Made by a program: the position numbers and the translations under genes. DNA of 64,000 nucleotides, taken from positions 62,001 through 126,000 of the forward strand of contig NZ_LMVK01000003.1 in the NCBI RefSeq assembly GCF_001541315.1, written 5' to 3'. The notes below the pieces were generated by a model, which worked only from the letters and a program-made list of their open reading frames with translations, was not told the origin of the DNA and did not search any database. This document shows, piece after piece, positions 17,102-26,217 of this stretch (positions are counted from its first letter, which is position 1; each line of letters starts with the position of its first letter). The DNA is from Agrobacterium tumefaciens str. B6 (lineage in GTDB: Bacteria; Pseudomonadota; Alphaproteobacteria; Rhizobiales; Rhizobiaceae).

Positions 17102-17147
17102 GTTGTCTGCTTTTCGCGGCCGTGCATATGGGTGTAACGACCAAAAC

Positions 17148-17175
17148 AAAAAAGCAGGCTTTTCAGCCTGCTTTT
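17148..17175 (-). terminator. Terminator downstream of rcdA
   Basis: AGCAGGCT and AGCCTGCT arms around TTTC, preceded on the plus strand by six A residues that become the T-run on the minus strand. It lies 28 nt beyond the rcdA stop. Confidence 0.85.
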
Positions 17176-17203
17176 CAAATTGTCCGGATAAGGTCGTCTT
17201 TTC

Positions 17204-17719
17204 TCAGTTGATCGAGAAAGCTGTGCGCAGAAGATTGAGCTGCGCCTGCACGCTGTTTTCATTGTCCGGCACCTTGGCGGCTTCGGACGGGCGATAGATT
17301 TCGCGGTCGAGCAGGGCGATGCGGTTCTGGAGACGCAGCGAGCGCTCGATGAGGTCGCGGAAGGATTCGGGCAGGTCGTTCCAGCCGGGCGCGTTACGGT
17401 CGACATTAAAGCTGTCGAGCCGCACCTTGTTCTTTTCGCTCAGAACCTGATCGCGCGTCATTTCGCCATTGTTGACGGCGCGCTGCAGAAGCAGCCAGGA
17501 GGCCATCTGCATCAGGCGGGTGGTGAGGCGCATCGATTCCGCCGCATAAAGTACCGAGGCCATGCGCGGCAGCACCTTGGAGGCGGCGCGGCCGGCACCG
17601 TCGAGATAACTTGCCGTTTCCTCAACCAAGGTCATGCCTTCGGTATAGAGGGTCTTGAACTGGTTGGAAGCAGCCGCGCGACCCGCAAAGCTTATGGTAT
17701 TTAAAACCTGTTCCGACAT
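17204..17719 (-). CDS. rcdA: RcdA-family (DUF1465) protease-adaptor protein
   Basis: A 171-residue DUF1465 protein. The Caulobacter member RcdA is an adaptor that helps deliver CtrA and other substrates to ClpXP at the cell pole. The start MSEQVLNTISFAGRAAASNQ, the helical core YTEGMTLVEETASYLDGAG and ESMRLTTRLMQMASWLLLQR, and the tail RIALLDREIYRP fit a three-helix family fold. ATG at 17719 is used; the longer frame to 17911 runs through an intergenic region holding a terminator and a CtrA-type box. One CtrA-type box lies 117 nt upstream of the start and a second about 290 nt upstream, consistent with CtrA feedback as known for Caulobacter rcdA. Confidence 0.88.
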   Translation of the reverse strand: MSEQVLNTISFAGRAAASNQFKTLYTEGMTLVEETASYLDGAGRAASKVLPRMASVLYAAESMRLTTRLMQMASWLLLQRAVNNGEMTRDQVLSEKNKVRLDSFNVDRNAPGWNDLPESFRDLIERSLRLQNRIALLDREIYRPSEAAKVPDNENSVQAQLNLLRTAFSIN

Positions 17720-17835
17720 TTTCTTTAAATCCCTGCTCACGCACCACACTGTCAGGCAACGACGACCCGGATATTTTGTTCCGGCCTTTAGTGTTTTCAG
17801 GATGGTATCTTTACCTGAAATGCGCAAGGCAATTA

Positions 17836-17850
17836 TTAAAGAAGGGTTAA
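17836..17850. promoter_or_regulatory. CtrA-type box upstream of rcdA (proximal)
   Basis: TTAAAGAAGGGTTAA is an exact TTAA-N7-TTAA match to the alphaproteobacterial CtrA recognition pattern, 117 nt upstream of the rcdA start codon. Read on the minus strand it begins TTAACCC. Confidence 0.65.
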
Positions 17851-17882
17851 TACCCACAGTTTTACGGAATCCGGCAAGCGGC

Positions 17883-17908
17883 AAAAAAAGAGCCGCGAAA
17901 GCGGCTCT
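17883..17908 (-). terminator. Terminator of the MFS-DUF1192 transcript
   Basis: AGAGCCGC and GCGGCTCT arms around GAAA, with seven A residues at 17883-17889 giving a T-run on the minus strand. It insulates rcdA from upstream read-through. Confidence 0.85.
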
Positions 17909-18006
17909 CAAGGTAAAACAGGGAGAAAAATCAGACCAATTCGCCGTATGGAGAAGATGCCTGAGGTCCAGAAGAACTGGACATGTATAGTAATCTCTCA
18001 GAAAGC

Positions 18007-18021
18007 TTAATTTTTGGTTAA
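18007..18021. promoter_or_regulatory. CtrA-type box upstream of rcdA (distal)
   Basis: TTAATTTTTGGTTAA is a second exact TTAA-N7-TTAA match, about 290 nt before the rcdA start and upstream of the 17883-17908 terminator. Its distance makes a direct role at the rcdA promoter less certain than for the proximal box. Confidence 0.45.
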
Positions 18022-18123
18022 TGGTAAACGAAAGACTGCCCCGGAATATTCACTTCCAGATACCGCCTGAGCCGCAGCTTTAGGCATTGGAAGTGCAGTC
18101 CCATGTCTATTCTCAACTGCGCG

Positions 18124-18315
18124 TCAGGACCGGAAGAGATTCTCCGCCGCCTGCCTGCCGGCGGATTTCCGTGTCCTCTCCTCTTCCAGCCGGGTGATTT
18201 CGGCTTGCAGAAGATCGATACGGCTGCTCAGTTCGTCCACCGAAAGAAGGCTGAGATCGCCGCCGATCTCGTGCGCTGCCGGTTTTTGCGGACGGTCATC
18301 GTCAAAGAGGCTCAT
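18124..18315 (-). CDS. DUF1192 family small protein
   Basis: A 63-residue protein, MSLFDDDRPQKP at the start, then LSLLSVDELSSRIDLLQAEI and RLEEERTRKSAGRQAAE. The SVDELxxRIxxLxxEIxRLE pattern defines DUF1192, a short alphaproteobacterial coiled-coil protein of unknown role. Its ATG overlaps the stop of the MFS transporter by 4 nt (ATGA), so it is translated by coupling. A terminator follows at 17883-17908. Confidence 0.88.
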   Translation of the reverse strand: MSLFDDDRPQKPAAHEIGGDLSLLSVDELSSRIDLLQAEITRLEEERTRKSAGRQAAENLFRS

Positions 18316-19601
18316 ATGCCTGCTCCTTTTTCCACATAGTCGCCATCGTCCCCGGGATATTGCTGCGCGCGCGGATCAAGCGCAATACTTTCCGGCGTGA
18401 CGAGCGTTGAGGGCGTCGTCGGCATCATGGTCGAGAAATTGTCTTTTTCCTCGGTCGAAAGTGCTGCGCGCTGGCGGCTTCTGATGATGGCATAGGCGGT
18501 GATGAGCAGATGCGCCACAGCCGTCACCAGAAACAGCGCATAGGGGCCGAAATGGGTCATGATCGCGCCGCCGAGCGTCGGGCCGATGATGGTGCCGATG
18601 CCGTAAAGCAGAAGCAGGCCACCCGAGACCTTGACGAAGTCTTCCGAGGCGGCGAAGTCGTTGGCATGCGCCACGGCGATGGGATAAAGCGCGTTGGCGG
18701 CGGCGCCGTAAATGGCGATCATGAAAATCAGCACATAGACGTCATGCGGTTGTACCACCGCGACAGCGAGGCCCGCGACCGCGCCAACCCCGGCAAGTCC
18801 CGCCAGCACGTAACGGCGGTCTATCCGGTCTGAAAGCCTTCCCGCCGGAAATTGCGCCAGCGCACCGACGAAAATCGTGACCGAAACCATGATGGCGATC
18901 ATGGTCGGGTCCAGACCTGCGCGCGCGCCGAAGACGGCGCCGAGCGTGCCGTAAGCGCCGTTGGCAATGCCGATCATCAGGATGCCGACGAAGGAGACCG
19001 GCGAGTTGCGGTAAAGGGCCGGCAGATCCAGCTTCACCTTCTGTAACGGCTGCGGACTGGCCGCTTTCGAAAGCGTGGCCGGCAGAATGGCGATGCAATA
19101 GATGATGCCGCAGATCATGAACAGCGACGTATTGCTGATATCGCCCATCGGCACGATCATCTGCCCCGCCACGACCCCGAGCAGCGTGATGGCGATATAG
19201 AGCGAGAAGATCATGCCACGGCTTTCATTGGTGGCGCGCTCGTTCAGCCAGCTCTCAATGATCATCGAGGTGCCGGCCGTGCAGAAGCCGGTAAGCGCGC
19301 GCAGCGCGATCCACGATGTGTCATCGATGATAAGGCCGGTCATCAGCACCGTCAGGCACACCAGCGCTACGAAGGAGCCGAATGCCCGCACATGCCCCGC
19401 ACGGCGCACGATGGCAGGCGCGACAAAGCAGCCGACGACGAAGCCCGCCGCCCACGAAGTGCCCAGAAAGCCCAGAATTTCATTGGAGTAACCTTCCGCC
19501 GAACCACGAACGGGCAGGATGAGACCCTGAAGGCCGTTGCCGAGAAAAAGAAACAGAGTGCTGGATAAAAGAGCGAATACGGGTAGAAGATTTCTGCTCA
19601 T
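18312..19601 (-). CDS. MFS transporter
   Basis: A 429-residue major-facilitator protein with about 12 membrane helices and a hydrophilic C-terminal tail of about 45 residues. Features include the first helix LLPVFALLSSTLFLFLGNGL, the loop after helix 4 with ESWLNERATNESRG, and the mid-loop motif GRLSDRIDRRYVLAG (the MFS motif A form). It resembles the YcaD-like subfamily of putative drug or metabolite exporters. The substrate is unknown. It is coupled to DUF1192 through an ATGA overlap. Confidence 0.9.
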   Translation of the reverse strand: MSRNLLPVFALLSSTLFLFLGNGLQGLILPVRGSAEGYSNEILGFLGTSWAAGFVVGCFVAPAIVRRAGHVRAFGSFVALVCLTVLMTGLIIDDTSWIALRALTGFCTAGTSMIIESWLNERATNESRGMIFSLYIAITLLGVVAGQMIVPMGDISNTSLFMICGIIYCIAILPATLSKAASPQPLQKVKLDLPALYRNSPVSFVGILMIGIANGAYGTLGAVFGARAGLDPTMIAIMVSVTIFVGALAQFPAGRLSDRIDRRYVLAGLAGVGAVAGLAVAVVQPHDVYVLIFMIAIYGAAANALYPIAVAHANDFAASEDFVKVSGGLLLLYGIGTIIGPTLGGAIMTHFGPYALFLVTAVAHLLITAYAIIRSRQRAALSTEEKDNFSTMMPTTPSTLVTPESIALDPRAQQYPGDDGDYVEKGAGI

Positions 19602-19737
19602 GAAAACACTCTCATGCGTTCGGACGGACGGTCGGACAGGCCATAGACGGGCGTTACCCGAATGAGTTGCACTCTTCTGGTGAACGGTAAAAATGTCCAG
19701 CCTGTGACGATGCAGAAATAAAGAAAAGGCTCAATAA

Positions 19738-19893
19738 ATGACGAAGGCGATCGGCCTTTTTTTACTGCTGGCCATGGCGATCCAGATCATCCGGCCGCTC
19801 GGTCTGCCGGGCCTGAAGAAAAGAGGCGATTGCTGGAAGATCGCGGTTGCCGCCTTTGTCATCTGGTCGGCGACGCTGCTTCTGCGTCCGTAA
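19738..19893 (+). CDS. Small two-helix membrane protein
   Basis: A 51-residue frame: MTKAIGLFLLLAMAIQIIRP begins the first hydrophobic helix, then a short loop GLPGLKKRGDCWK and a second helix IAVAAFVIWSATLLL. AAAAGG lies 10 nt before ATG at 19738 and a strong terminator follows the stop by 2 nt, both supporting a real gene. It is too short for usual cut-offs. No function is known; small inner-membrane proteins of this layout often modulate larger partners. Confidence 0.65.
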   Translation: MTKAIGLFLLLAMAIQIIRPLGLPGLKKRGDCWKIAVAAFVIWSATLLLRP

Positions 19894-19895
19894 CG

Positions 19896-19923
19896 AAAAA
19901 GCCGCCCCAGAGGGCGGCTTTTG
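19896..19923. terminator. Bidirectional terminator, small gene and aldolase
   Basis: AAAAAGCCGCCC and GGGCGGCTTTTG-type arms around CAGA. It sits between the small membrane protein stop and the convergent aldolase stop and has T-runs in both directions. Confidence 0.88.
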
Positions 19924-19951
19924 TTTGACTAAATGCCTGCCGGTGAGGGCC

Positions 19952-20977
19952 TCAGGCTGCCTTTTCGAGTTCCTGCTTCCAGTTACCCTTGGCGGCGAGG
20001 CTGTTCATCGCGGCGCGGTGCGTGAAGGCGCGCTGGCCGGCGGCGACATTTTCCTGCTTGCCGCCCCAGGTCTTGAGGGCCGTATCCTGAAGCGCGCGGC
20101 CGTAGGAATAGGTCAGTGACCAGGGCAGGTCGTAGCCGGCATTCATGGCGGAGAGATGCGCGGTTGCCTCTTCGGAGGACTGGCCGCCGGAAAGGAAGGC
20201 AATGCCCGGAACGGCTGACGGCACGGTCGCCTTCAGAACCTTCACGGTCTTTTCCGCCACTTCCTCGACCGAAGCCTTGCGGGCATTCTTGCCGTCGATG
20301 ATCATGTTCGGTTTGAGGATCATGCCTTCGAGGTTCACGCGGGCGTCGAACAGATCCGCGAAAACGGTCTGGAGAACCCATTGCGTGACTTCCGCACAGC
20401 GGTCGATGTCATGCGTGCCCGGTTCGCCGTCCATCAGCACTTCGGGTTCCACGATCGGCACGATATCCGCCTGCTGGCAGAGAGCGGCGTAACGGGCGAG
20501 CGACTGGGAGTTTGCCTTGATAGAACCCCAGCTCGGACGCTGTTCACCGATGGTGATGACGCCGCGCCACTTGGCGAAGCGGGCACCGGCGTCATGATAT
20601 TTGCGCAGGCGCTCGTAAAGACCGTCGAGGCCTTCGGTGATGAATTCGTGCGGGTGGAAAGCCATCGGCTTCGCGCCGATATCCACCTTGATGCCGGGCA
20701 GGCTGCCGGCCGCCTTGATGATATCAACGAAAGGCGTGCCATCGGCGGCCTTCTGGAACAGGGTCTCTTCATAAAGGATGACGCCGGAGATGTATTTCTT
20801 CATGGCGTCGTCGGAGCGGAACAGCATTTCGCGGTAGTCGCGGCGGGCGGTCTCGGTGGACTCCAGATTGATGCTGTCGAAACGCTTTTTGATCGTTCCT
20901 GTGGATTCGTCGGCTGCGAGCAGGCCCTTGCCGTCGGCAACCATTTTGATGGCGATGTCTTCGAGACGTTCGGTCAT
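19952..20977 (-). CDS. Fructose-bisphosphate aldolase, class I
   Basis: Cleaves fructose-1,6-bisphosphate to DHAP and glyceraldehyde-3-phosphate by Schiff-base chemistry. The 341-residue sequence matches the class I aldolase family: GKGLLAADESTGTIKKRF at the N-terminus, AKWRGVITIG with the active-site lysine region, VEPEVLMDG, and the Schiff-base region LEGMILKPNMI (Lys about residue 222), then FLSGGQSSEEAT. Its promoter region holds a 27-nt perfect palindrome (21054-21080). It lies downstream of pgk on the same strand but is separated by a terminator. Confidence 0.95.
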   Translation of the reverse strand: MTERLEDIAIKMVADGKGLLAADESTGTIKKRFDSINLESTETARRDYREMLFRSDDAMKKYISGVILYEETLFQKAADGTPFVDIIKAAGSLPGIKVDIGAKPMAFHPHEFITEGLDGLYERLRKYHDAGARFAKWRGVITIGEQRPSWGSIKANSQSLARYAALCQQADIVPIVEPEVLMDGEPGTHDIDRCAEVTQWVLQTVFADLFDARVNLEGMILKPNMIIDGKNARKASVEEVAEKTVKVLKATVPSAVPGIAFLSGGQSSEEATAHLSAMNAGYDLPWSLTYSYGRALQDTALKTWGGKQENVAAGQRAFTHRAAMNSLAAKGNWKQELEKAA

Positions 20978-21053
20978 TTGCTATTCTCCCAAGGCACAAT
21001 AAATTTCCGATAACAGAAGTTCCAGGGCAGGGAAATGGCACGCTAACTCATTG

Positions 21054-21080
21054 AAACGATTGAAATCATTTCAATCGTTT
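21054..21080. promoter_or_regulatory. Perfect 27-nt palindrome in aldolase promoter region
   Basis: Arms AAACGATTGAAA and TTTCAATCGTTT are perfect complements separated by TCA. The element lies 77-103 nt upstream of the aldolase start. Its ATTGAAA and TTTCAAT cores with CG steps recall LacI-family operators of carbon metabolism. No T-run follows, so a terminator is unlikely. No matching copy was seen before pgk, gap or tkt. Confidence 0.6.
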
Positions 21081-21110
21081 GAAACTTTTCCTCAAGGTGC
21101 CGCTTACCAA

Positions 21111-21147
21111 AAGACAAGGCCGGACAAGCATGGCTTGTCCGGCCTTG
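21111..21147 (-). terminator. Long-stem terminator after pgk
   Basis: A perfect 15-base stem, CAAGGCCGGACAAGC with its complement around ATG, followed on the minus strand by TCTTTT. It separates pgk from the aldolase gene. Confidence 0.75.
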
Positions 21148-21168
21148 TGTCAGGCAAGTAAGGTAAGT

Positions 21169-22371
21169 TTACTTGGCGGCGGTCAGGATGGCAACGCCCG
21201 GCAGTTCCTTGCCTTCCATCCATTCGAGGAAGGCGCCGCCGGCCGTCGAGATATAGGTGAAATCGTCCGAAACGCCGGCATGGTTGAGTGCCGCCACGGT
21301 ATCACCGCCGCCGGCGACGGAGACGAGCTTGCCGGCCTTCGTGCATTCGGCTGCGTGTTTCGCGGCAGCCACAGTCGCTGCGTCGAAAGGCTCGATTTCG
21401 AAAGCGCCGAGCGGACCGTTCCAGACCAGCGTTTCCGCGCGGGAAATCCAGGCCTTGATGCTTTCAACCGATTTCGGGCCAACATCGAGAACCATGGCGT
21501 CGGCGGGAATGGCGTTGATGTCGACGGTTTCATTGGCCGCACCGGCCTTGAACTCGCGGGCGACCACGCCGTCTTCCGGCAGCACGATGGCGCAGCCGGA
21601 TGTCGCCGCCTCGATCATGATCTGCTTTGCGGTCTCGGCCAGATCATGCTCGCAGAGCGATTTGCCAACATTTGTGCCGCGGGCGGCAAGGAAGGTGTTG
21701 GCCATGCCGCCGCCGATGACGAGGGCATCGACCTTCTTGACGAGGTTCATCAGGAGATCGATCTTGCTCGAAACCTTGGCGCCTCCGACGATGGCGACCA
21801 CCGGACGGACCGGCTGGCCGAGGCCCTTTTCCAGCGCCTCAAGCTCGGCCTGCATGGTGCGGCCGGCATAGGCGGGCAGGTGGCGCGCAAGACCTTCGGT
21901 GGAGGCGTGGGCGCGGTGGGCGGCGGAGAAAGCGTCGTTCACATAGATATCGCCGTTGGCCGCCAGAGCCTCGACGAAGGCGGGATCGTTCTTTTCTTCG
22001 CCCTTGTGGAAGCGGGTGTTTTCCAGAAGCAGGATATCGCCGTCGTTCAGTTTCGCGACGGCATCCGCCGCAGGCGCACCGACGCAGTCGGTCGCGAAGG
22101 AAACGGCGTGATCCAGCACTTCCTCGACGGCGGGCACGATCTGGGAAAGCGACATGTCGGCGACCGGTTCGCCCTTCGGGCGGCCGAAATGTGCGAGCAG
22201 GATGACTTTCGCGCCCTTTGAGGACAATTCCAGAATGGTCGGCGCAACACGTTCGATACGGGTTGCGTCCGTCACCTTGCCATCCGCGACCGGCACGTTG
22301 AGATCAACGCGGACGAGAACGCGCTTTCCGGCAATGTCGTTGAGGTCGTTGAGGGTCCTGAAAGCGGGCAT
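21169..22371 (-). CDS. pgk: Phosphoglycerate kinase
   Basis: Transfers phosphate between 1,3-bisphosphoglycerate and ADP in glycolysis and gluconeogenesis. The 400-residue protein has [13 protein letters not shown] at the N-terminus, [32 protein letters not shown], the hinge [15 protein letters not shown] and the C-terminal nucleotide site [16 protein letters not shown] at 22371 (MPAFRTL) gives the normal length; the frame to 22449 adds an unrelated extension overlapping the antiporter stop. A long-stem terminator separates it from the aldolase gene. Confidence 0.97.
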   Translation of the reverse strand: MPAFRTLNDLNDIAGKRVLVRVDLNVPVADGKVTDATRIERVAPTILELSSKGAKVILLAHFGRPKGEPVADMSLSQIVPAVEEVLDHAVSFATDCVGAPAADAVAKLNDGDILLLENTRFHKGEEKNDPAFVEALAANGDIYVNDAFSAAHRAHASTEGLARHLPAYAGRTMQAELEALEKGLGQPVRPVVAIVGGAKVSSKIDLLMNLVKKVDALVIGGGMANTFLAARGTNVGKSLCEHDLAETAKQIMIEAATSGCAIVLPEDGVVAREFKAGAANETVDINAIPADAMVLDVGPKSVESIKAWISRAETLVWNGPLGAFEIEPFDAATVAAAKHAAECTKAGKLVSVAGGGDTVAALNHAGVSDDFTYISTAGGAFLEWMEGKELPGVAILTAAK

Positions 22372-22438
22372 AGGTCGATCCTGATTTGTTGCGAGTTCGG
22401 CACGGACCATACTATGCCTGATTGACGACGCAAGCCGG

Positions 22439-24304
22439 TCAGGCCTCATTTTCTCTCACTGTATTGGCCGGGGCGGGGGCGCTTTCTTCAACGCCGGCGG
22501 CGCGCGGCTGACGCTTCTGCGCCAGATAATCGCGCACACGGTTGAGGATTTCCGAAAAGCTGATGAAGATCGGCAGGCTGGTGGCCGGCTCCACCGGTTC
22601 GAGCGAGATTCCGACGCCGGTGATTTCCTCATGCTCGTCCAGTGTGCGGACGATCAGGACGATGGAGCCGAGGCGCACACGGTCGGCATAATCGGCCTTT
22701 CCGGCAAGGCGCGCCTCTATCAGTTCCGCGACGCTCATCGCCTGCTCGGCGGGCGAAAGCAGGCCGGGGCCATAGGCCGCGTCCAGCTCCTTCGCCGGGC
22801 GGGCGGGTGAGATCGCGAAGGTGCCGAAGAAATCGGCGTCGTCATCGGCAACCGGCAGGGCGCTGGCGAACAGCCGGTCGATCAGGCGGGAATAGCCGGG
22901 TGCGATGAAGAGATAGACGAGATCGTTTTCACGCAGCCGCCCGGCATATTGGTAGCGGATCGACTTGCCGTCGCGCACCACCAGCGAGGGCATGGCCCAG
23001 CGGGGAATACGTTCGCCCTGCATGATGGCGCTACCCTTGGCGACCCGGTAGGAAATCAGTTCATGATTGGCGGTGCCGGGAAGGTCCACCTCGAGCTTGT
23101 CCACCTCGCCCATGCGCGGCGGCACGATCAGCCCGAGCCTTGTTGCCACAGGCTTGATGGTCCAGCCCTGCACAAGCAGCGAGACCAGCACGATGATGAA
23201 GGCGGCGTTGAAATAGATCTGCGCATTACCAAGCCCGCCGAGAATGGGCATGATGGCCAGCAGGATGGAGACCGCGCCACGCAGGCCCACCCACGCCACG
23301 AAGGATGTTTCCTGCTGGGTATAGTTGAAGGGCATGAGGCTCAGCCACACCGCGAGCGGGCGGGCGACGAAAATCAGGAACAGCGCAAGCAGGACGGCGG
23401 GAATGGCGATTGCCGGAAATTGCGACGGCGTGGCGAGCAGGCCGAGCATCAGGAACATGATGATCTGGGCAAGCCAGGTCAGCCCTTCGTGGAAGCGGCG
23501 GATGGTTTCCTTGGCGAAAATCCTGCGGTTGCCGGCAACGATGCCCGCCACATAGACCGCCAGAAAACCGCTGCCGCCAAGCGTGCCAGGGAAAGAGAAG
23601 ACGAGCAGCGCCAGCGCCAGCACGAATATCGGCGCCAGCCCGCGGTCGGCGGCGAAACGGTTGACGACGGTGGCGATCATGACGCCGCCAAGCAGGCCGA
23701 AAATCAGGCCGAGGCCCATTTCTTCGACGAAGAGCAGCAGGAAACCGCTATCGATACCGGCCAGCCCCTGACCCTTGGCAATGATCTCGACCAGCGCGAC
23801 GGTGAGGAAGATTGCCATCGGATCGTTGGTGCCGGACTCGACCTCCAGCGTCGAGCGGACCTGATCGCGGATATGAATGCCGCCGATGCGCAGCAGGAAA
23901 AAGACGGCCGCCGCATCCGTGGAGGCGACGATGGCGCCGAGCAGCAGCCCCTCCAGCCACGAGAGCCCGAGCAGCAGGGCGGCTGCGCCCGCGAAGAACA
24001 CGGAGGTCAGGATGACGCCGCCGGTGGCGAGCGCCACGGCAGGTGCTGCCGAAAGCCGGAAGGATTGTATCGACGTGCCGAAACCGGAATCGAAAAGGAT
24101 GACGGCGAGCACGAGCGAGCCGAGCATATAAGCGAGCGGATTATTGGTGAACTCGATGCCAAGGCCATCCACCCCCGCCGCCAGGCCGATAACAAGGAAA
24201 AGCAGCAGGAGGGGCGCGCCGAAGCGGAAGGCGATGAGGCTCGAAAAGGCTGCGACGAGAACGAGAACAGTTGCCACCAGCAACAGAAGATAAAATGATT
24301 CCAC
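22439..24304 (-). CDS. NhaP2/CvrA-type potassium/proton antiporter
   Basis: A 621-residue CPA1 antiporter: about 12 membrane helices in residues 1-390, with [28 protein letters not shown] and the ion-site [14 protein letters not shown], and [10 protein letters not shown] in a later helix. Beyond these come a TrkA-C-like regulatory region ([16 protein letters not shown]) and a further CorC/HlyC-like C-terminal domain. This architecture matches NhaP2/CvrA, which exchanges cytosolic K+ for H+. The likely start is GTG at 24304 (VESFYLLL); an ATG at 24367 would add a polar leader unlike the family. It precedes pgk on the same strand. Confidence 0.88.
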   Translation of the reverse strand: MESFYLLLLVATVLVLVAAFSSLIAFRFGAPLLLLFLVIGLAAGVDGLGIEFTNNPLAYMLGSLVLAVILFDSGFGTSIQSFRLSAAPAVALATGGVILTSVFFAGAAALLLGLSWLEGLLLGAIVASTDAAAVFFLLRIGGIHIRDQVRSTLEVESGTNDPMAIFLTVALVEIIAKGQGLAGIDSGFLLLFVEEMGLGLIFGLLGGVMIATVVNRFAADRGLAPIFVLALALLVFSFPGTLGGSGFLAVYVAGIVAGNRRIFAKETIRRFHEGLTWLAQIIMFLMLGLLATPSQFPAIAIPAVLLALFLIFVARPLAVWLSLMPFNYTQQETSFVAWVGLRGAVSILLAIMPILGGLGNAQIYFNAAFIIVLVSLLVQGWTIKPVATRLGLIVPPRMGEVDKLEVDLPGTANHELISYRVAKGSAIMQGERIPRWAMPSLVVRDGKSIRYQYAGRLRENDLVYLFIAPGYSRLIDRLFASALPVADDDADFFGTFAISPARPAKELDAAYGPGLLSPAEQAMSVAELIEARLAGKADYADRVRLGSIVLIVRTLDEHEEITGVGISLEPVEPATSLPIFISFSEILNRVRDYLAQKRQPRAAGVEESAPAPANTVRENEA

Positions 24305-24692
24305 GTCCACCGCCTCATTCAAACCGCGTTGACCGCTGCAATGAATGCTCTGCGCGTCTGCAGTCAATGCGCCACGGGTTGCGGTCTGTCAGCGCTGTTT
24401 CGGGTGGCGTTGAAAGGCGACGCAAGGCGGGTGTATCGAATGATACGGCAGGGCCGAAGTGCATTGCGCACGACCGTTATCCCTGTGTCTCTTGTCCGTC
24501 TCAAAGTGGACCAGACAAAGGCAGGAAATGGGAATTTTTTCGGCTCGCGGGCGAAAAAATGGATGGCAAGGAGAGCGGCAGATACCCCCGCAGAAACAAT
24601 TCATCTTCCGGCGTCTCAACGTAACATAGAGACAATGCAGCTGCGTTATTGCTCTCGTCCGAATTGCTTTTCAACATTACCGGAGCGATCGG
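24305..24692. other. Intergenic region, antiporter/lipoprotein
   Basis: About 390 nt between divergent genes. A short inverted repeat, GTATCGAATGATAC (24433-24446), lies 129 nt before the antiporter start. No convincing gene or RNA is seen; frames crossing it lack ribosome sites and run into the lipoprotein gene in another phase. Confidence 0.5.
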
Positions 24693-24962
24693 ATGAAGCG
24701 GATAAATATTACTGGACTTATTATAGTATTGGCGGCGGGCTCGATTGTTTCGGGCTGCTCGAGCACGGAACAGACGGCTGAAAACATGGCCGCGCAACGC
24801 GAGCGCTGCCGCTCCTTTGGTTACCCCGAAGGCTCGCGGGATGCTGCCGACTGCATGATGAAGCTTTCCATGCAGCAAAGCGAGTTGAGGCAGCAGACTT
24901 TCGATACGATCTGGAGCAATGCCGGCTCGCGGGACCCAATCATCATCAACAACAGAAGGTGA
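24693..24962 (+). CDS. Small lipoprotein
   Basis: An 89-residue protein with a lipoprotein signal: MKRINITGLIIVLAAGSIVS followed by GC (lipobox VSGC, cysteine at about residue 22). The mature part has QRERCRSFGYPEGSRDAADCMMKLSMQQ with two further cysteines that may form a disulfide. It is predicted to be anchored in the outer or inner membrane by lipid. The pattern C-x3-G-x-P/F-x-D/A-x2-C is seen in many small rhizobial lipoproteins of unknown role. CGGAGCG precedes the ATG, and a terminator follows at 25050. Confidence 0.8.
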   Translation: MKRINITGLIIVLAAGSIVSGCSSTEQTAENMAAQRERCRSFGYPEGSRDAADCMMKLSMQQSELRQQTFDTIWSNAGSRDPIIINNRR

Positions 24963-25049
24963 CGGTTGCGCGCCGGCGCTGGCAGCGGGTTGGCCCCTCT
25001 TGCCCAACGATGGTTTCGATCCGAAGCGCCCCGCCTTGCTTCCGGATCG

Positions 25050-25085
25050 ATGCCGACGGGTTTCCTCGTTCCCGTCGGCATTTTT
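25050..25085 (+). terminator. Terminator of the lipoprotein gene
   Basis: ATGCCGACGGG and CCCGTCGGCAT arms around a 10-base loop, followed by TTTT. Confidence 0.85.
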
Positions 25086-25091
25086 ACAAAT

Positions 25092-25125
25092 AAAAAGCCG
25101 GCAGGATTGCTCCTGCCGGCTTTTT
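25092..25125 (-). terminator. Terminator of gap
   Basis: AAAAAGCCGGCAGGA and TCCTGCCGGCTTTTT are perfect 15-base arms around TTGC, 19 nt beyond the gap stop. The A-run gives T's on the minus strand; it may work both ways. Confidence 0.9.
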
Positions 25126-25143
25126 GATCGAACTGAGTTCCGC

Positions 25144-26154
25144 TTAGATGGTCTTCGCGAATGCGACGGCCGTGTCCGACATGCGGTTGGAGAAGCCCCA
25201 CTCGTTGTCGTACCAGGACAGGACGCGCACGAACTTGCCTTCCATGACCTTGGTCTGGTCGATCGCGAAGATCGAGGAGTGGCTGTCGTGGTTGAAGTCG
25301 CGGGAGACCAGCGGCTCTTCGGTGTAGCCGAGGATGCCCTTCAGCTTGCCATTGGCGGCGGACTTGATCGCTTCGTTGATTTCCTCAACCGTCGTGTCGC
25401 GCTTGGCGATGAACTTGAAGTCGACGACCGAAACGTTCGGGGTCGGAACGCGGATCGACGTGCCGTCCAGCTTGCCTTTGAGGTGCGGCAGAACGAGGCC
25501 AACGGCCTTGGCTGCACCCGTCGAGGTCGGGATCATGGACAGGGCTGCGGCGCGGGCGCGGTACAGATCCTTGTGCATGGTGTCCAGCGTCGGCTGGTCG
25601 CCGGTGTAGGAGTGGATCGTCGTCATGAAGCCATGATCGATGCCAACGACGTCATCGAGAACCTTAACGACCGGCACGAGGCAATTGGTGGTGCAGGATG
25701 CGTTGGAAATGACCAGATGGTCCTTCGTCAGCTGGTCGTCGTTGACGCCGAAGACGACGGTGAGGTCAGCGCCGTCAGCCGGAGCGGAAACGATAACGCG
25801 CTTGGCGCCTGCCGTCAGGTGAGCAGCGGCCTTGTCGCGGGCGGTGAAGATGCCGGTGCATTCGAGCGCGATATCGACGCCGAGTTCCTTGTGCGGCAGC
25901 GTTGCCGGATCGCGAACGGCCGTCACCTTGATCGGCTTGCCGCCGCCAACGATGATCGTGTCGCCTTCGACCTTTACGTCGGCAGGGAACTTGCCGTGGA
26001 TCGAATCGTAGCGAAGCAGATGGGCGTTGGTTTCAACCGGGCCGAGGTCGTTGATGGCAACAACTTCGATATCGGTACGGCCGGATTCGACGATGGCGCG
26101 CAGGACGTTGCGGCCGATGCGGCCGAAGCCGTTAATGGCAACTTTTACAGTCAT
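25144..26154 (-). CDS. gap: Glyceraldehyde-3-phosphate dehydrogenase
   Basis: Oxidises glyceraldehyde-3-phosphate to 1,3-bisphosphoglycerate with NAD. The 336-residue protein begins [20 protein letters not shown], carries the catalytic-cysteine motif [13 protein letters not shown] (about residues 150-162), and has the C-terminal [13 protein letters not shown]. It starts 63 nt after the tkt stop, so tkt-gap form a likely operon linking the Calvin/pentose-phosphate and glycolytic pathways. The intergenic stretch shows no terminator. Confidence 0.97.
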   Translation of the reverse strand: MTVKVAINGFGRIGRNVLRAIVESGRTDIEVVAINDLGPVETNAHLLRYDSIHGKFPADVKVEGDTIIVGGGKPIKVTAVRDPATLPHKELGVDIALECTGIFTARDKAAAHLTAGAKRVIVSAPADGADLTVVFGVNDDQLTKDHLVISNASCTTNCLVPVVKVLDDVVGIDHGFMTTIHSYTGDQPTLDTMHKDLYRARAAALSMIPTSTGAAKAVGLVLPHLKGKLDGTSIRVPTPNVSVVDFKFIAKRDTTVEEINEAIKSAANGKLKGILGYTEEPLVSRDFNHDSHSSIFAIDQTKVMEGKFVRVLSWYDNEWGFSNRMSDTAVAFAKTI

Positions 26155-26217
26155 TTACAGTCTCCCGAACAAGATATGTGCTTGGTCTTTGCGGAAATGT
26201 GAGGGCTTGGGAAGCCC

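Larger units (their letters stand above)
17720..18123. other. Regulatory region upstream of rcdA
   Basis: About 400 nt without a gene. It holds two TTAA-N7-TTAA boxes (17836-17850 and 18007-18021) and a terminator for the upstream MFS-DUF1192 transcript (17883-17908). The rest is AT-richer than the flanking genes and shows no convincing reading frame. Confidence 0.7.

Noticed and set aside
22949..24298. 449-codon plus frame opposite the antiporter
   Set aside because: Composition (Gln, Arg, His and Glu rich) is the mirror of membrane-protein codons; no ribosome site.
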